DNA of 47,055 bases, from positions 1 to 47,055 of the forward strand of contig JAUCBJ010003140.1 of the NCBI GenBank assembly GCA_032718475.1. Reading direction: 5' to 3'. Below the pieces are notes generated by a model. It saw nothing but the letters and a program-made list of their open reading frames with translations. It did no database searches and was not told the origin of the DNA. The DNA is from Nemertoderma westbladi (taxonomy: Eukaryota; Xenacoelomorpha; Nemertodermatida; Nemertodermatidae). Of the stretch, positions 13,501 through 26,700 are shown piece by piece (position 1 is the stretch's first letter; every line of letters starts with the position of its first letter). Position numbers and translations under genes: made by a program.

Positions 13501-16500
13501 ACCTACAGATAAATGGGTTACCAGTAGATAATTACCTCGCTAACTCAGTAGTGGACCTACAGATAAATGGGTTACCAGTAGATAATTACCTCACTAACCC
13601 AGTAGTGGACCGGACCTACAGATAAATGGGTTACCAGTAGATAATTACCTCACTAACTCGGTAGTGGACCTACAGATAAATGGGTTACCAGTAGATAATT
13701 ACCTCACTAACTCGGTAGTGGACCTACAGATAAATGGGTTACCAGTAGATAATTACCTCACTAACTCAGTAGTGGACCGTACCTACAGATAAATGGGTTA
13801 CCAGTAGATAATTACCTCACTAACTCGGTAGTGGACCTACAGATAAATGGGTTACCAGTAGATAATTACCTCACTAACTCGGTAGTGGACCTACAGATAA
13901 ATGGGTTACCAGTAGATAATTACCTCACTAACTCGGTAGTGGACCTACAGATAAATGGCTTACCAGTACATAATTACCTCACTAACTCGGTAGTGGACCT
14001 ACAGATAAATGGGTTACCAGTAGATAATTACCTCACTAACTCGGTAGTGGACCTACAGATAAATGGGTTACCAGTAGATAATTACCTCACTAACTCGGTA
14101 GTGGACCTACAGATAAATGGGTTACCAGTAGATAATTACCTCACTAACTCGGTAGTGGACCTACAGATAAATGGGTTACCAGTAGATAATTACCTCACTA
14201 ACTCGGTAGTGGACCGGACCTACAGATAAATGGGTTACCAGTAGATAATTACCTCACTAACTCGGTAGTGGACCTACAGATAAATGGGTTACCAGTAGAT
14301 AATTACCTCACTAACTCGGTAGTGGACCGGACCTACAGATAAATGGGTTACCAGTAGATAATTACCTCACTAACTCGGTAGTGGACCTACAGATAAATGG
14401 GTTACCAGTAGATAATTACCTCACTAACTCGGTAGTGGACCTACAGATAAATGGGTTACCAGTAGATAATTACCTCACTAACTCGGTAGTGGACCGGACC
14501 TACAGATAAATGGGTTACCAGTAGATAATTACCTCACTAACTCGGTAGTGGACCTACAGATAAATGGGTTACCAGTAGATAATTACCTCACTAACTCGGT
14601 AGTGGACCTACAGATAAATGGGTTACCAGTAGATAATTACCTCACTAACTCAGTAGTGGACCTACAGATAAATGGGTTACCAGTAGATAATTACCTCACT
14701 AACTCAGTAGTGGACCTACAGATAAATGGGTTACCAGTAGATAATTACCTCACTAACTCGGTAGTGGACCGTACCTACAGATAAATGGGTTACCAGTAGA
14801 TAATTACCTCACTAACTCGGTAGTGGACCTACAGATAAATGGGTTACCAGTAGATAATTACCTCACTAACTCAGTAGTGGACCTACAGATAAATGGGTTA
14901 CCAGTAGATAATTACCTCACTAACTCGGTAGTGGACCTACAGATAAATGGGTTACCAGTAGATAATTACCTCACTAACTCGGTAGTGGACCTACAGATAA
15001 ATGGGTTACCAGTAGATAATTACCTCACTAACTCGGTAGTGGACCTACAGATAAATGGGTTACCAGTAGATAATTACCTCACTAACTCGGTAGTGGACCT
15101 ACAGATAAATGGGTTACCAGTAGATAATTACCTCACTAACTCAGTAGTGGACCTACAGATAAATGGGTTACCAGTAGATAATTACCTCACTAACTCGGTA
15201 GTGGACCGTACCTACAGATAAATGGGTTACCAGTAGATAATTACCTCACTAACTCGGTAGTGGACCTACAGATAAATGGGTTACCAGTAGATAATTACCT
15301 CACTAACTCGGTAGTGGACCTACAGATAAATGGGTTACCAGTAGATAATTACCTCACTAACTCGGTAGTGGACCTACAGATAAATGGGTTACCAGTAGAT
15401 AATTACCTCACTAACTCAGTAGTGGACCTACAGATAAATGGGTTACCAGTAGATAATTACCTCACTAACTCGGTAGTGGACCGTACCTACAGATAAATGG
15501 GTTACCAGTAGATAATTACCTCACTAACTCGGTAGTGGACCTACAGATAAATGGGTTACCAGTAGATAATTACCTCACTAACTCGGTAGTGGACCTACAG
15601 ATAAATGGGTTACCAGTAGATAATTACCTCACTAACTCGGTAGTGGACCTACAGATAAATGGGTTACCAGTAGATAATTACCTCACTAACTCGGTAGTGG
15701 ACCTACAGATAAATGGGTTACCAGTAGATAATTACCTCACTAACTCGGTAGTGGACCTACAGATAAATGGGTTACCAGTAGATAATTACCTCACTAACTC
15801 GGTAGTGGACCTGCAGATAAATGGGTTACCAGTAGATAATTACCTCACTAACTCGGTAGTGGACCTACAGATAAATGGGTTACCAGTAGATAATTACCTC
15901 GCTAACTCAGTAGTGGACCTACAGATAAATGGGTTACCAGTAGATAATTACCTCACTAACTCAGTAGTGGACCTACAGATAAATGGGTTACCAGTAGATA
16001 ATTACCTCACTAACTCGGTAGTGGACCTACAGAAAAATGGGTTACCAGTAGATAATTACCTCACTAACTCAGTAGTGGACCTACCGATAAATGGGTTACC
16101 AGTAGATAATTACCTCACTAACTCGGTAGTGGACCTACAGATAAATGGGTTACCAGTAGATAATTACCTCACTAACTCAGTAGTGGACCTACAGATAAAT
16201 GGGTTACCAGTAGATAATTACCTCACTAACTCGGTAGTGGACCTACAGATAAATGGGTTACCAGTAGATAATTACCTCACTAACTCGGTAGTGGACCTAC
16301 AGATAAATGGGTTACCAGTAGATAATTACCTCACTAACTCAGTAGTGGACCTACAGATAAATGGGTTACCAGTAGATAATTACCTCACTAACTCAGTAGT
16401 GGACCGGACCTACAGATAAATGGGTTACCAGTAGATAATTACCTCACTAACTCGGTAGTGGACCTACAGATAAATGGGTTACCAGTAGATAATTACCTCA

Positions 16501-17752
16501 CTAACTCGGTAGTGGACCTACAGATAAATGGGTTACCAGTAGATAATTACCTCACTAACTCAGTAGTGGACCTACAGATAAATGGGTTACCAGTAGATAA
16601 TTACCTCGCTAACTCAGTAGTGGACCTACAGATAAATGGGTTACCAGTAGATAATTACCTCACTAACTCGGTAGTGGACCTACAGATAAATGGGTTACCA
16701 GTAGATAATTACCTCACTAACTCAGTAGTGGACCTACAGATAAATGGGTTACCAGTAGATAATTACCTCACTAACTCAGTAGTGGACCTACAGATAAATG
16801 GGTTACCAGTAGATAATTACCTCACTAACTCAGTAGTGGACCGGACCTACAGATAAATGGGTTACCAGTAGATAATTACCTCACTAACTCAGTAGTGGAC
16901 CGGACCTACAGATAAATGGGTTACCAGTAGATAATTACCTCACTAACTCAGTAGTGGACCGGACCTACAGATAAATGGGTTACCAGTAGATAATTACCTC
17001 ACTAACTCGGTAGTGGACCTACAGATAAATGGGTTACCAGTAGATAATTACCTCACTAACTCAGTAGTGGACCTACAGATAAATGGGTTACCAGTAGATA
17101 ATTACCTCACTAACTCGGTAGTGGACCTACAGATAAATGGGTTACCAGTAGATAATTACCTCGCTAACTCAGTAGTGGACCTACAGATAAATGGGTTACC
17201 AGTAGATAATTACCTCACTAACTCAGTAGTGGACCTACAGATAAATGGGTTACCAGTAGATAATTACCTCACTAACTCGGTAGTGGACCTACAGATAAAT
17301 GGGTTACCAGTAGATAATTACCTCACTAACTCGGTAGTGGACCTACAGATAAATGGGTTACCAGTAGATAATTACCTCACTAACTCAGTAGTGGACCTAC
17401 AGATAAATGGGTTACCAGTAGATAATTACCTCACTAACTCAGTAGTGGACCGGACCTACAGATAAATGGGTTACCAGTAGATAATTACCTCACTAACTCG
17501 GTAGTGGACCTACAGATAAATGGGTTACCAGTAGATAATTACCTCACTAACTCGGTAGTGGACCTACAGATAAATGGGTTACCAGTAGATAATTACCTCA
17601 CTAACTCAGTAGTGGACCTACAGATAAATGGGTTACCAGTAGATAATTACCTCACTAACTCAGTAGTGGACCGGACCTACAGATAAATGGGTTACCAGTA
17701 GATAATTACCTCACTAACTCGGTAGTGGACCTACAGATAAATGGGTTACCAG
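10549..17752. repeat. 54-bp intronic tandem array, left block
   Basis: The unit is 54 bp (plus strand ggacctacagataaatgg ... ctcactaactcggtagt). A 59-bp variant has an extra ggacc, giving gtggaccggacctacag (or gtaccg forms). Frequent point variants are tcggta/tcagta, cctaca/cctgca and ctcact/ctcgct. In the 54-bp phase the plus strand is open (18-residue unit starting DLQINGL), but each 59-bp copy shifts the frame into TYR-stop, so there is no long gene. On the minus strand, the sense of the host intron, each unit carries the donor GAG|GTAATT and the acceptor-like TTTATCTGTAG. The array stops about 110 bp short of the acceptor. Confidence 0.95.
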
Positions 17753-20705
17753 TAGTGTTGAGAACTGAATCAATTTTGACTAATTTCAGTTACAGTTACA
17801 GTTTCAGTATTCAAAGTTTTGAATTTCAGTTACAGTTACAGTTTCAGTATTACAAAGTGTAACATTTCAGTTACAGTTATAGTTTCAGTATTACAAAATT
17901 GAACATTTCAGTTTCAGTTACAGTTTTGATCGCGATAAAATTTCAGTTACAGTTTCAGTTATAGATTCAATATATTATCCCACGACATAGTAAGCAGTCA
18001 TTGAAATAATGCCTGTCTCATCGGGGCGGGGTGCAGTGCAGTCACTCACCCAATGAGTCACTTGCCCAACAAAAATCAAACGAATCACTCGCCCAATAAA
18101 AAAGGTTATCTAAAACTAAAAATGGGTCACTTTAATATATATTACTGTAATATACACTAATAATACCGGTAATATTCATTACGAAACTGCCTCTTTATAG
18201 AGCATGACTGCCTGAGCGGTATAGGTTAGTTGTTGTAGGAAAGATGGACCCCATCTATGGTAATATTTTGTAACTAATATTCTGATAGTACTGAATGTAA
18301 TGAAAGTGGCGCTCACAAAATCAACTAATGAACAAAAGGCACCCACATTTTACTCTACATCTGGATTTAGTGCTTGTACTGTTGTAATTTATTGTTTTGG
18401 TTATAAAGGCATGCTTCTGAAACCTGCTCATTTCCCTTAATTTATAATTTGTTGTAGTAAGCATATATTTGTAGTTTTTATTAGACCCACCTCGTTAAGC
18501 TACTCCTTTCACTTTTTAAGTTTAATTGTAATTTTGTAATTTATAATGGTAAACTTGATAAAAATTTAATTTCCAGTGCCTCTAGTGTGATATCCCCTTT
18601 GATATTAATAGTACCAGTGACATTAATTTTCATAATGTAAAATATATCCGTTATATATCCCTCTACCAATTACCATTAAGGGGAGATGGTACCCCAGACC
18701 TTTTCAAAAATTGAACAATTTTCGAAATATTTTTTTTGTTAATTCTAAATCAGAATTTAACGTAGATTTCAGAAATCGAAATCCTAACATCACATCACAT
18801 CATAAGCTTAAGTTGTCTGTTTTTTTTGTTTGTCTGTCTATTGGTCTGTTTTTCTGTTTGTCAACAGATTATGGATATATAAATTTACACCACCTAACTA
18901 AAATAATTGCTACATAGGTTTTCGTGGTCGCGGATTTAATTTCCGGGGTCAGTTTTCAAATTTGACGTAATCTAGTTTGTCTGTCTGTTTGTCCGTCTGT
19001 CGGTCTGTCTGTCAAAAACATAACGAATCACACAACGTAACTACAATTTTCACTGTGGGGGTTTTTAAGGTCGGTGATTTCATTTCTGATGTTATCTTTC
19101 TTGTTTAGAGGAGTCTATTATGCATGTATATTTGTCTGTCAGTCGATCTGTCTGTCAAGAAAGACATACAGACAGACTTAAACGGACATTCTAGGTTCAT
19201 TCAATTTTTTCAGCAACTAGGAAAACCCCCATATCAGAAATTATAGTAAAGTGATGTGTTTACTTATATTTTATCTGTAAGACCGACAGTCAGTCAGACA
19301 GACAGACAGACCTTTACAGACAGACAGATAGACATACAGACAGTCCAGATGTCATCAAACATTAAAACATGTATTAGAAATGAAATCAGCGACTAGGAAA
19401 ACCCCCATATCTGTAATTTTATTCAGGTGATATGTCTCCTTATATTTTGACTGATAGACAGACAGACATAAAAACAGACATTCTAGGTTCAGTCAAATAT
19501 TAAAATTGACATCGGAAACGGAATCTGTGACTAGGAAAACCCCCATATCATAAATTATAGTAAAGTGGTGTGCTTACTTATTTATTGTCTGTGAGATTGA
19601 CAGACAGACAGAATGACAGACAAACAGACAGTCCAGATGTCATCAAACATTAAAACAGATATCAGAAATGAATTCAGCGACTACGAAAACCCCTGAATCG
19701 TAAATGTTGGTTCGCTGGAGTATATATTTTGGCCTATTTTTGAAATTTCCCGCGTTTTACATTAGCGGGAAGGTTTGAAAACTTAAATGCGTTTTTCTCG
19801 GCATCTTATTTTTCGTGAAATTTAGAAATAAATGTACCTTTATCTCGAGAACGGCTCCATGGAATTGGCTGAAATTTTCGCAGCACGTTTATGAGACACA
19901 ATTGTGGAACCTCTAAAAACATATGTTTAAAACAATCATCAAATGTATTTCTAATATAAACTTCGAAAATGTGTCATTTTTTGTTTCTGGTGCAATTAAG
20001 TGACCCTCAAAAATAGACTCAAAAAAAGTATTTTTATGTTCCAGGTGTGTCTCGATAGTTACTCCGCCCTTCGGAAATTTTCATGAAATTCCATCTTGTA
20101 GAACCAGCGTAATGGGTACATGTGTTAATAGTAAAATGTATAGGGATAGCCTGAGGTACCATCTCCCCTTAACTATATTTTTGTTTATCTAAAACATTTA
20201 CATTTGATATGCGATACTTAGGAAGCAAAGAATGCTGATAAGGCTGATAATAGTCTAATAGTTGAGATAGATAAACATGACTATGACTAATTATAACTAC
20301 AGTATATGCTAGATCCTCGTTCATTACTCGATGCTTGACTCGCCAAATAAATCACAGTTGAGTTACGTGAGCAATGGGTCTTTGGGCCACTTGACTAATA
20401 TGGTGGCCCATTACTATCAAGGTCCAATACTATAATAATAAATAAAAATACAATGTTTTAAAAATGGTACCCATATCGACCACTGTTATTAATTTAATAA
20501 ACTATTACAATGCTGTTTCAATTTCCATTTCTGTTTCAGTTACAGTTACAGTATTCAAAATTCCTAATTACAGTTTCAGTTACAGTTACAGTATTCAAAA
20601 TTCGCAATTACAGTTACAGTTATAGTTACAGTATCAAAAAATCCTCAAAATCATTCAGTTACAGTTGCAGTTACAGTATAATTACAGTTACAGTTCTCAA
20701 CACTA
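17753..20705. mobile_element. non-autonomous hAT-type DNA transposon, carrying a nested TTAA element
   Basis: The ends are a 15-bp inverted repeat, tagtgttgagaactg at the left and its reverse complement cagttctcaacacta at the right. The element is bounded by an exact 8-bp direct repeat, gttaccag, at 17745-17752 and 20706-20713. An 8-bp duplication with a TAGTGTT-like terminus is the hAT superfamily signature. Removing the element and one duplication restores a normal 54-bp unit. Both subterminal regions (about 17785-17965 and 20516-20700) are packed with cagtta/cagttt hexamers in the same orientation. No transposase reading frame is present. Part of the interior (about 18388-18440) resembles the 68-bp array at 45554-45845. 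Confidence 0.9.
18680..20168. mobile_element. TTAA-flanked non-autonomous DNA transposon (copy 1)
   Basis: The termini are inverted, ggggagatggtacc at the left and its reverse complement ggtaccatctcccc at the right. Each is directly flanked by TTAA (18676-18679 and 20169-20172). TTAA duplication is typical of piggyBac and Kolobok superfamilies. Nothing encodes a transposase. The interior has TGTCTG/CAGACA simple repeats and four degenerate units starting actaggaaaaccccc (about 19216, 19392, 19530, 19680). It is nested inside the hAT-type element. A block near 19764-19815 matches the element at 31882-33497, so the two are one family. Confidence 0.85.
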
Positions 20706-23700
20706 GTTACCAGTAGATAATTACCTCCCTAACTCGGTAGTGGACCTACAGATAAATGGGTTACCAGTAGATAATTACCTCACTAACTCGGTAGTGGACC
20801 TACAGATAAATGGGTTACCAGTAGATAATTACCTCGCTAACTCGGTAGTGGACCTACAGATAAATGGGTTACCAGTAGATAATTACCTCGCTAACTCAGT
20901 AGTGGACCTACAGATAAATGGGTTACCAGTAGATAATTACCTCACTAACTCGGTAGTGGACCTACAGATAAATGGGTTACCAGTAGATAATTACCTCACT
21001 AACTCAGTAGTGGACCTACAGATAAATGGGTTACCAGTAGATAATTACCTCACTAACTCAGTAGTGGACCTACAGATAAATGGGTTACCAGTAGATAATT
21101 ACCTCACTAACTCAGTAGTGGACCGGACCTACAGATAAATGGGTTACCAGTAGATAATTACCTCACTAACTCAGTAGTGGACCGGACCTACAGATAAATG
21201 GGTTACCAGTAGATAATTACCTCACTAACTCAGTAGTGGACCGGACCTACAGATAAATGGGTTACCAGTAGATAATTACCTCACTAACTCGGTAGTGGAC
21301 CTACAGATAAATGGGTTACCAGTAGATAATTACCTCACTAACTCAGTAGTGGACCTACAGATAAATGGGTTACCAGTAGATAATTACCTCACTAACTCGG
21401 TAGTGGACCTACAGATAAATGGGTTACCAGTAGATAATTACCTCGCTAACTCAGTAGTGGACCTACAGATAAATGGGTTACCAGTAGATAATTACCTCAC
21501 TAACTCGGTAGTGGACCTACAGATAAATGGGTTACCAGTAGATAATTACCTCGCTAACTCAGTAGTGGACCTACAGATAAATGGGTTACCAGTAGATAAT
21601 TACCTCACTAACTCAGTAGTGGACCTACAGATAAATGGGTTACCAGTAGATAATTACCTCGCTAACTCAGTAGTGGACCTACAGATAAATGGGTTACCAG
21701 TAGATAATTACCTCGCTAACTCAGTAGTGGACCTACAGATAAATGGGTTACCAGTAGATAATTACCTCACTAACTCGGTAGTGGACCTACAGATAAATGG
21801 GTTACCAGTAGATAATTACCTCGCTAACTCAGTAGTGGACCTACAGATAAATGGGTTACCAGTAGATAATTACCTCACTAACTCGGTAGTGGACCTACAG
21901 ATAAATGGGTTACCAGTAGATAATTACCTCGCTAACTCAGTAGTGGACCTACAGATAAATGGGTTACCAGTAGATAATTACCTCACTAACTCGGTAGTGG
22001 ACCTACAGATAAATGGGTTACCAGTAGATAATTACCTCACTAACTCAGTAGTGGACCTACAGATAAATGGGTTACCAGTAGATAATTACCTCACTAACTC
22101 AGTAGTGGACCGGACCTACAGATAAATGGGTTACCAGTAGATAATTACCTCACTAACTCGGCAGTGGACCTACAGATAAATGGGTTACCAGTAGATAATT
22201 ACCTCACTAACTCAGTAGTGGACCGGACCTACAGATAAATGGGTTACCAGTAGATAATTACCTCACTAACTCAGTAGTGGACCGGATCTACAGATAAATG
22301 GGTTACCAGTAGATAATTACCTCACTAACTCGGTAGTGGACCTACAGATAAATGGGTTACCAGTAGATAATTACCTCACTAACTCGGTAGTGGACCTACA
22401 GATAAATGGGTTACCAGTAGATAATTACCTCACTAACTCGGTAGTGGACCTACAGATAAATGGGTTACCAGTAGATAATTACCTCACTAACTCGGTAGTG
22501 GACCTACAGATAAATGGGTTACCAGTAGATAATTACCTCACTAACTCGGTAGTGGACCTACAGATAAATGGGTTACCAGTAGATAATTACCTCACTAACT
22601 CGGTAGTGGACCTACAGATAAATGGGTTACCAGTAGATAATTACCTCACTAACTCGGTAGTGGACCTGCAGATAAATGGGTTACCAGTAGATAATTACCT
22701 CACTAACTCAGTAGTGGACCTACAGATAAATGGGTTACCAGTAGATAATTACCTCACTAACTCGGTAGTGGACCTACAGATAAATGGGTTATCAGTAGAT
22801 AATTACCTCACTAACTCGGTAGTGGACCTACAGATAAATGGGTTACCAGTAGATAATTACCTCGCTAACTCGGTAGTGGACCTACAGATAAATGGGTTAC
22901 CAGTAGATAATTACCTCACTAACTCGGTAGTGGACCTACAGATAAATGGGTTACCAGTAGATAATTACCTCACTAACTCGGTAGTGGACCTACAGATAAA
23001 TGGGTTATCAGTAGATAATTACCTCACTAACTCGGTAGTGGACCTACAGATAAATGGGTTACCAGTAGATAATTACCTCACTAACTCGGTAGTGGACCTG
23101 CAGATAAATGGGTTACCAGTAGATAATTACCTCACTAACCCAGTAGTGGACCGGACCTACAGATAAATGGGTTACCAGTAGATAATTACCTCACTAACCC
23201 AGTAGTGGACCGGACCTACAGATAAATGGGTTACCAGTAGATAATTACCTCACTAACCCAGTAGTGGACCGGACCTACAGATAAATGGGTTACCAGTAGA
23301 TAATTACCTCACTAACTCGGTAGTGGACCTACAGATAAATGGGTTACCAGTAGATAATTACCTCGCTAACTCAGTAGTGGACCTACAGATAAATGGGTTA
23401 CCAGTAGATAATTACCTCGCTAACTCAGTAGTGGACCTACAGATAAATGGGTTACCAGTAGATAATTACCTCGCTAACTCAGTAGTGGACCTACAGATAA
23501 ATGGGTTACCAGTAGATAATTACCTCACTAACTCAGTAGTGGACCGGACCTACAGATAAATGGGTTACCAGTAGATAATTACCTCACTAACTCGGTAGTG
23601 GACCTACAGATAAATGGGTTACCAGTAGATAATTACCTCGCTAACTCAGTAGTGGACCTACAGATAAATGGGTTACCAGTAGATAATTACCTCGCTAACT

Positions 23701-26700
23701 CAGTAGTGGACCTACAGATAAATGGGTTACCAGTAGATAATTACCTCGCTAACTCAGTAGTGGACCTACAGATAAATGGGTTACCAGTAGATAATTACCT
23801 CACTAACTCGGTAGTGGACCTACAGATAAATGGGTTACCAGTAGATAATTACCTCGCTAACTCAGTAGTGGACCTACAGATAAATGGGTTACCAGTAGAT
23901 AATTACCTCACTAACTCGGTAGTGGACCTACAGAAAAATGGGTTACCAGTAGATAATTACCTCACTAACTCAGTAGTGGACCTACAGATAAATGGGTTAC
24001 CAGTAGATAATTACCTCACTAACTCGGTAGTGGACCGGACCTACAGATAAATGGGTTACCAGTAGATAATTACCTCACTAACTCAGTAGTGGACCGGACC
24101 TACAGATAAATGGGTTACCAGTAGATAATTACCTCGCTAACTCAGTAGTGGACCTACAGATAAATGGGTTACCAGTAGATAATTACCTCACTAACTCGGT
24201 AGTGGACCTACAGAAAAATGGGTTACCAGTAGATAATTACCTCACTAACTCAGTAGTGGACCTACAGATAAATGGGTTACCAGTAGATAATTACCTCGCT
24301 AACTCAGTAGTGGACCTACAGATAAATGGGTTACCAGTAGATAATTACCTCACTAACTCGGTAGTGGACCTACAGATAAATGGGTTACCAGTAGATAATT
24401 ACCTCGCTAACTCAGTAGTGGACCTACAGATAAATGGGTTACCAGTAGATAATTACCTCACTAACTCGGTAGTGGACCTACAGATAAATGGGTTACCAGT
24501 AGATAATTACCTCGCTAACTCAGTAGTGGACCTACAGATAAATGGGTTACCAGTAGATAATTACCTCACTAACTCGGTAGTGGACCTACAGAAAAATGGG
24601 TTACCAGTAGATAATTACCTCACTAACTCAGTAGTGGACCTACAGATAAATGGGTTACCAGTAGATAATTACCTCACTAACTCGGTAGTGGACCGGACCT
24701 ACAGATAAATGGGTTACCAGTAGATAATTACCTCATTAACTCGGTAGTGGATCTACAGATAAATGGGTTACCAGTAGATAATTACCTCACTAACTCAGTA
24801 GTGGACCTACAGATAAATGGGTTACCAGTAGATAATTACCTCACTAACTCAGTAGTGGACCGGACCTACAGATAAATGGGTTACCAGTAGATAATTACCT
24901 CACTAACTCGGCAGTGGACCTACAGATAAATGGGTTACCAGTAGATAATTACCTCACTAACTCAGTAGTGGACCGGACCTACAGATAAATGGGTTACCAG
25001 TAGATAATTACCTCACTAACTCAGTAGTGGACCGGATCTACAGATAAATGGGTTACCAGTAGATAATTACCTCACTAACTCGGTAGTGGACCTACAGATA
25101 AATGGGTTACCAGTAGATAATTACCTCACTAACTCGGTAGTGGACCTACAGATAAATGGGTTACCAGTAGATAATTACCTCACTAACTCGGTAGTTGACC
25201 TACAGATAAATGGGTTACCAGTAGATAATTACCTCACTAACTCGGTAGTGGACCTACAGATAAATGGGTTACCAGTAGATAATTACCTCACTAACTCGGT
25301 AGTGGACCTACAGATAAATGGGTTACCAGTAGATAATTACCTCACTAACTCAGTAGTGGACCTACAGATAAATGGGTTACCAGTAGATAATTACCTCACT
25401 AACTCGGTAGTGGACCTACAGATAAATGGGTTACCAGTAGATAATTACCTCACTAACTCGGTAGTGGACCTACAGATAAATGGGTTACCAGTAGATAATT
25501 ACCTCACTAACTCGGTAGTGGACCTACAGATAAATGGGTTACCAGTAGATAATTACCTCACTAACTCGGTAGTGGACCTACAGATAAATGGGTTACCAGT
25601 AGATAATTACCTCACTAACTCGGTAGTGGACCTACAGATAAATGGGTTACCAGTAGATAATTACCTCACTAACTCGGTAGTGGACCTACAGATAAATGGG
25701 TTACCAGTAGATAATTACCTCACTAACTCAGTAGTGGACCTACAGATAAATGGGTTACCAGTAGATAATTACCTCACTAACTCGGTAGTGGACCTACAGA
25801 TAAATGGGTTACCAGTAGATAATTACCTCACTAACTCAGTAGTGGACCGGACCTACAGATAAATGGGTTACCAGTAGATAATTACCTCACTAACTCGGTA
25901 GTGGACCTGCAGATAAATGGGTTACCAGTAGATAATTACCTCACTAACTCAGTAGTGGACCTACAGATAAATGGGTTACCAGTAGATAATTACCTCACTA
26001 ACTCGGTAGTGGACCGGACCTACAGATAAATGGGTTACCAGTAGATAATTACCTCACTAACTCGGTAGTGGACCTACAGATAAATGGGTTACCAGTAGAT
26101 AATTACCTCACTAACTCAGTAGTGGACCGGACCTACAGATAAATGGGTTACCAGTAGATAATTACCTCACTAACTCGGTAGTGGACCTGCAGATAAATGG
26201 GTTACCAGTAGATAATTACCTCACTAACTCAGTAGTGGACCTACAGATAAATGGGTTACCAGTAGATAATTACCTCACTAACTCGGTAGTGGACCGGACC
26301 TACAGATAAATGGGTTACCAGTAGATAATTACCTCACTAACTCGGTAGTGGACCTACAGATAAATGGGTTACCAGTAGATAATTACCTCACTAACTCAGT
26401 AGTGGACCGGACCTACAGATAAATGGGTTACCAGTAGATAATTACCTCACTAACTCGGTAGTGGACCTACAGATAAATGGGTTACCAGTAGATAATTACC
26501 TCACTAACTCGGTAGTGGACCTACAGATAAATGGGTTACCAGTAGATAATTACCTCACTAACTCGGTAGTGGACCTACAGATAAATGGGTTACCAGTAGA
26601 TAATTACCTCACTAACTCAGTAGTGGACCTACAGATAAATGGGTTACCAGTAGATAATTACCTCACTAACTCGGTAGTGGACCTACAGATAAATGGGTTA

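Noticed and set aside
18711-18917. 68-codon open frame in the first TTAA element
   Set aside because: Low-complexity reading through TGTCTG repeats; no transposase motif.
20510-20716. 68-codon frame of SYSYSVTVTV type at the right end of the hAT-type element
   Set aside because: Translation of the cagtta/cagttt subterminal hexamers.
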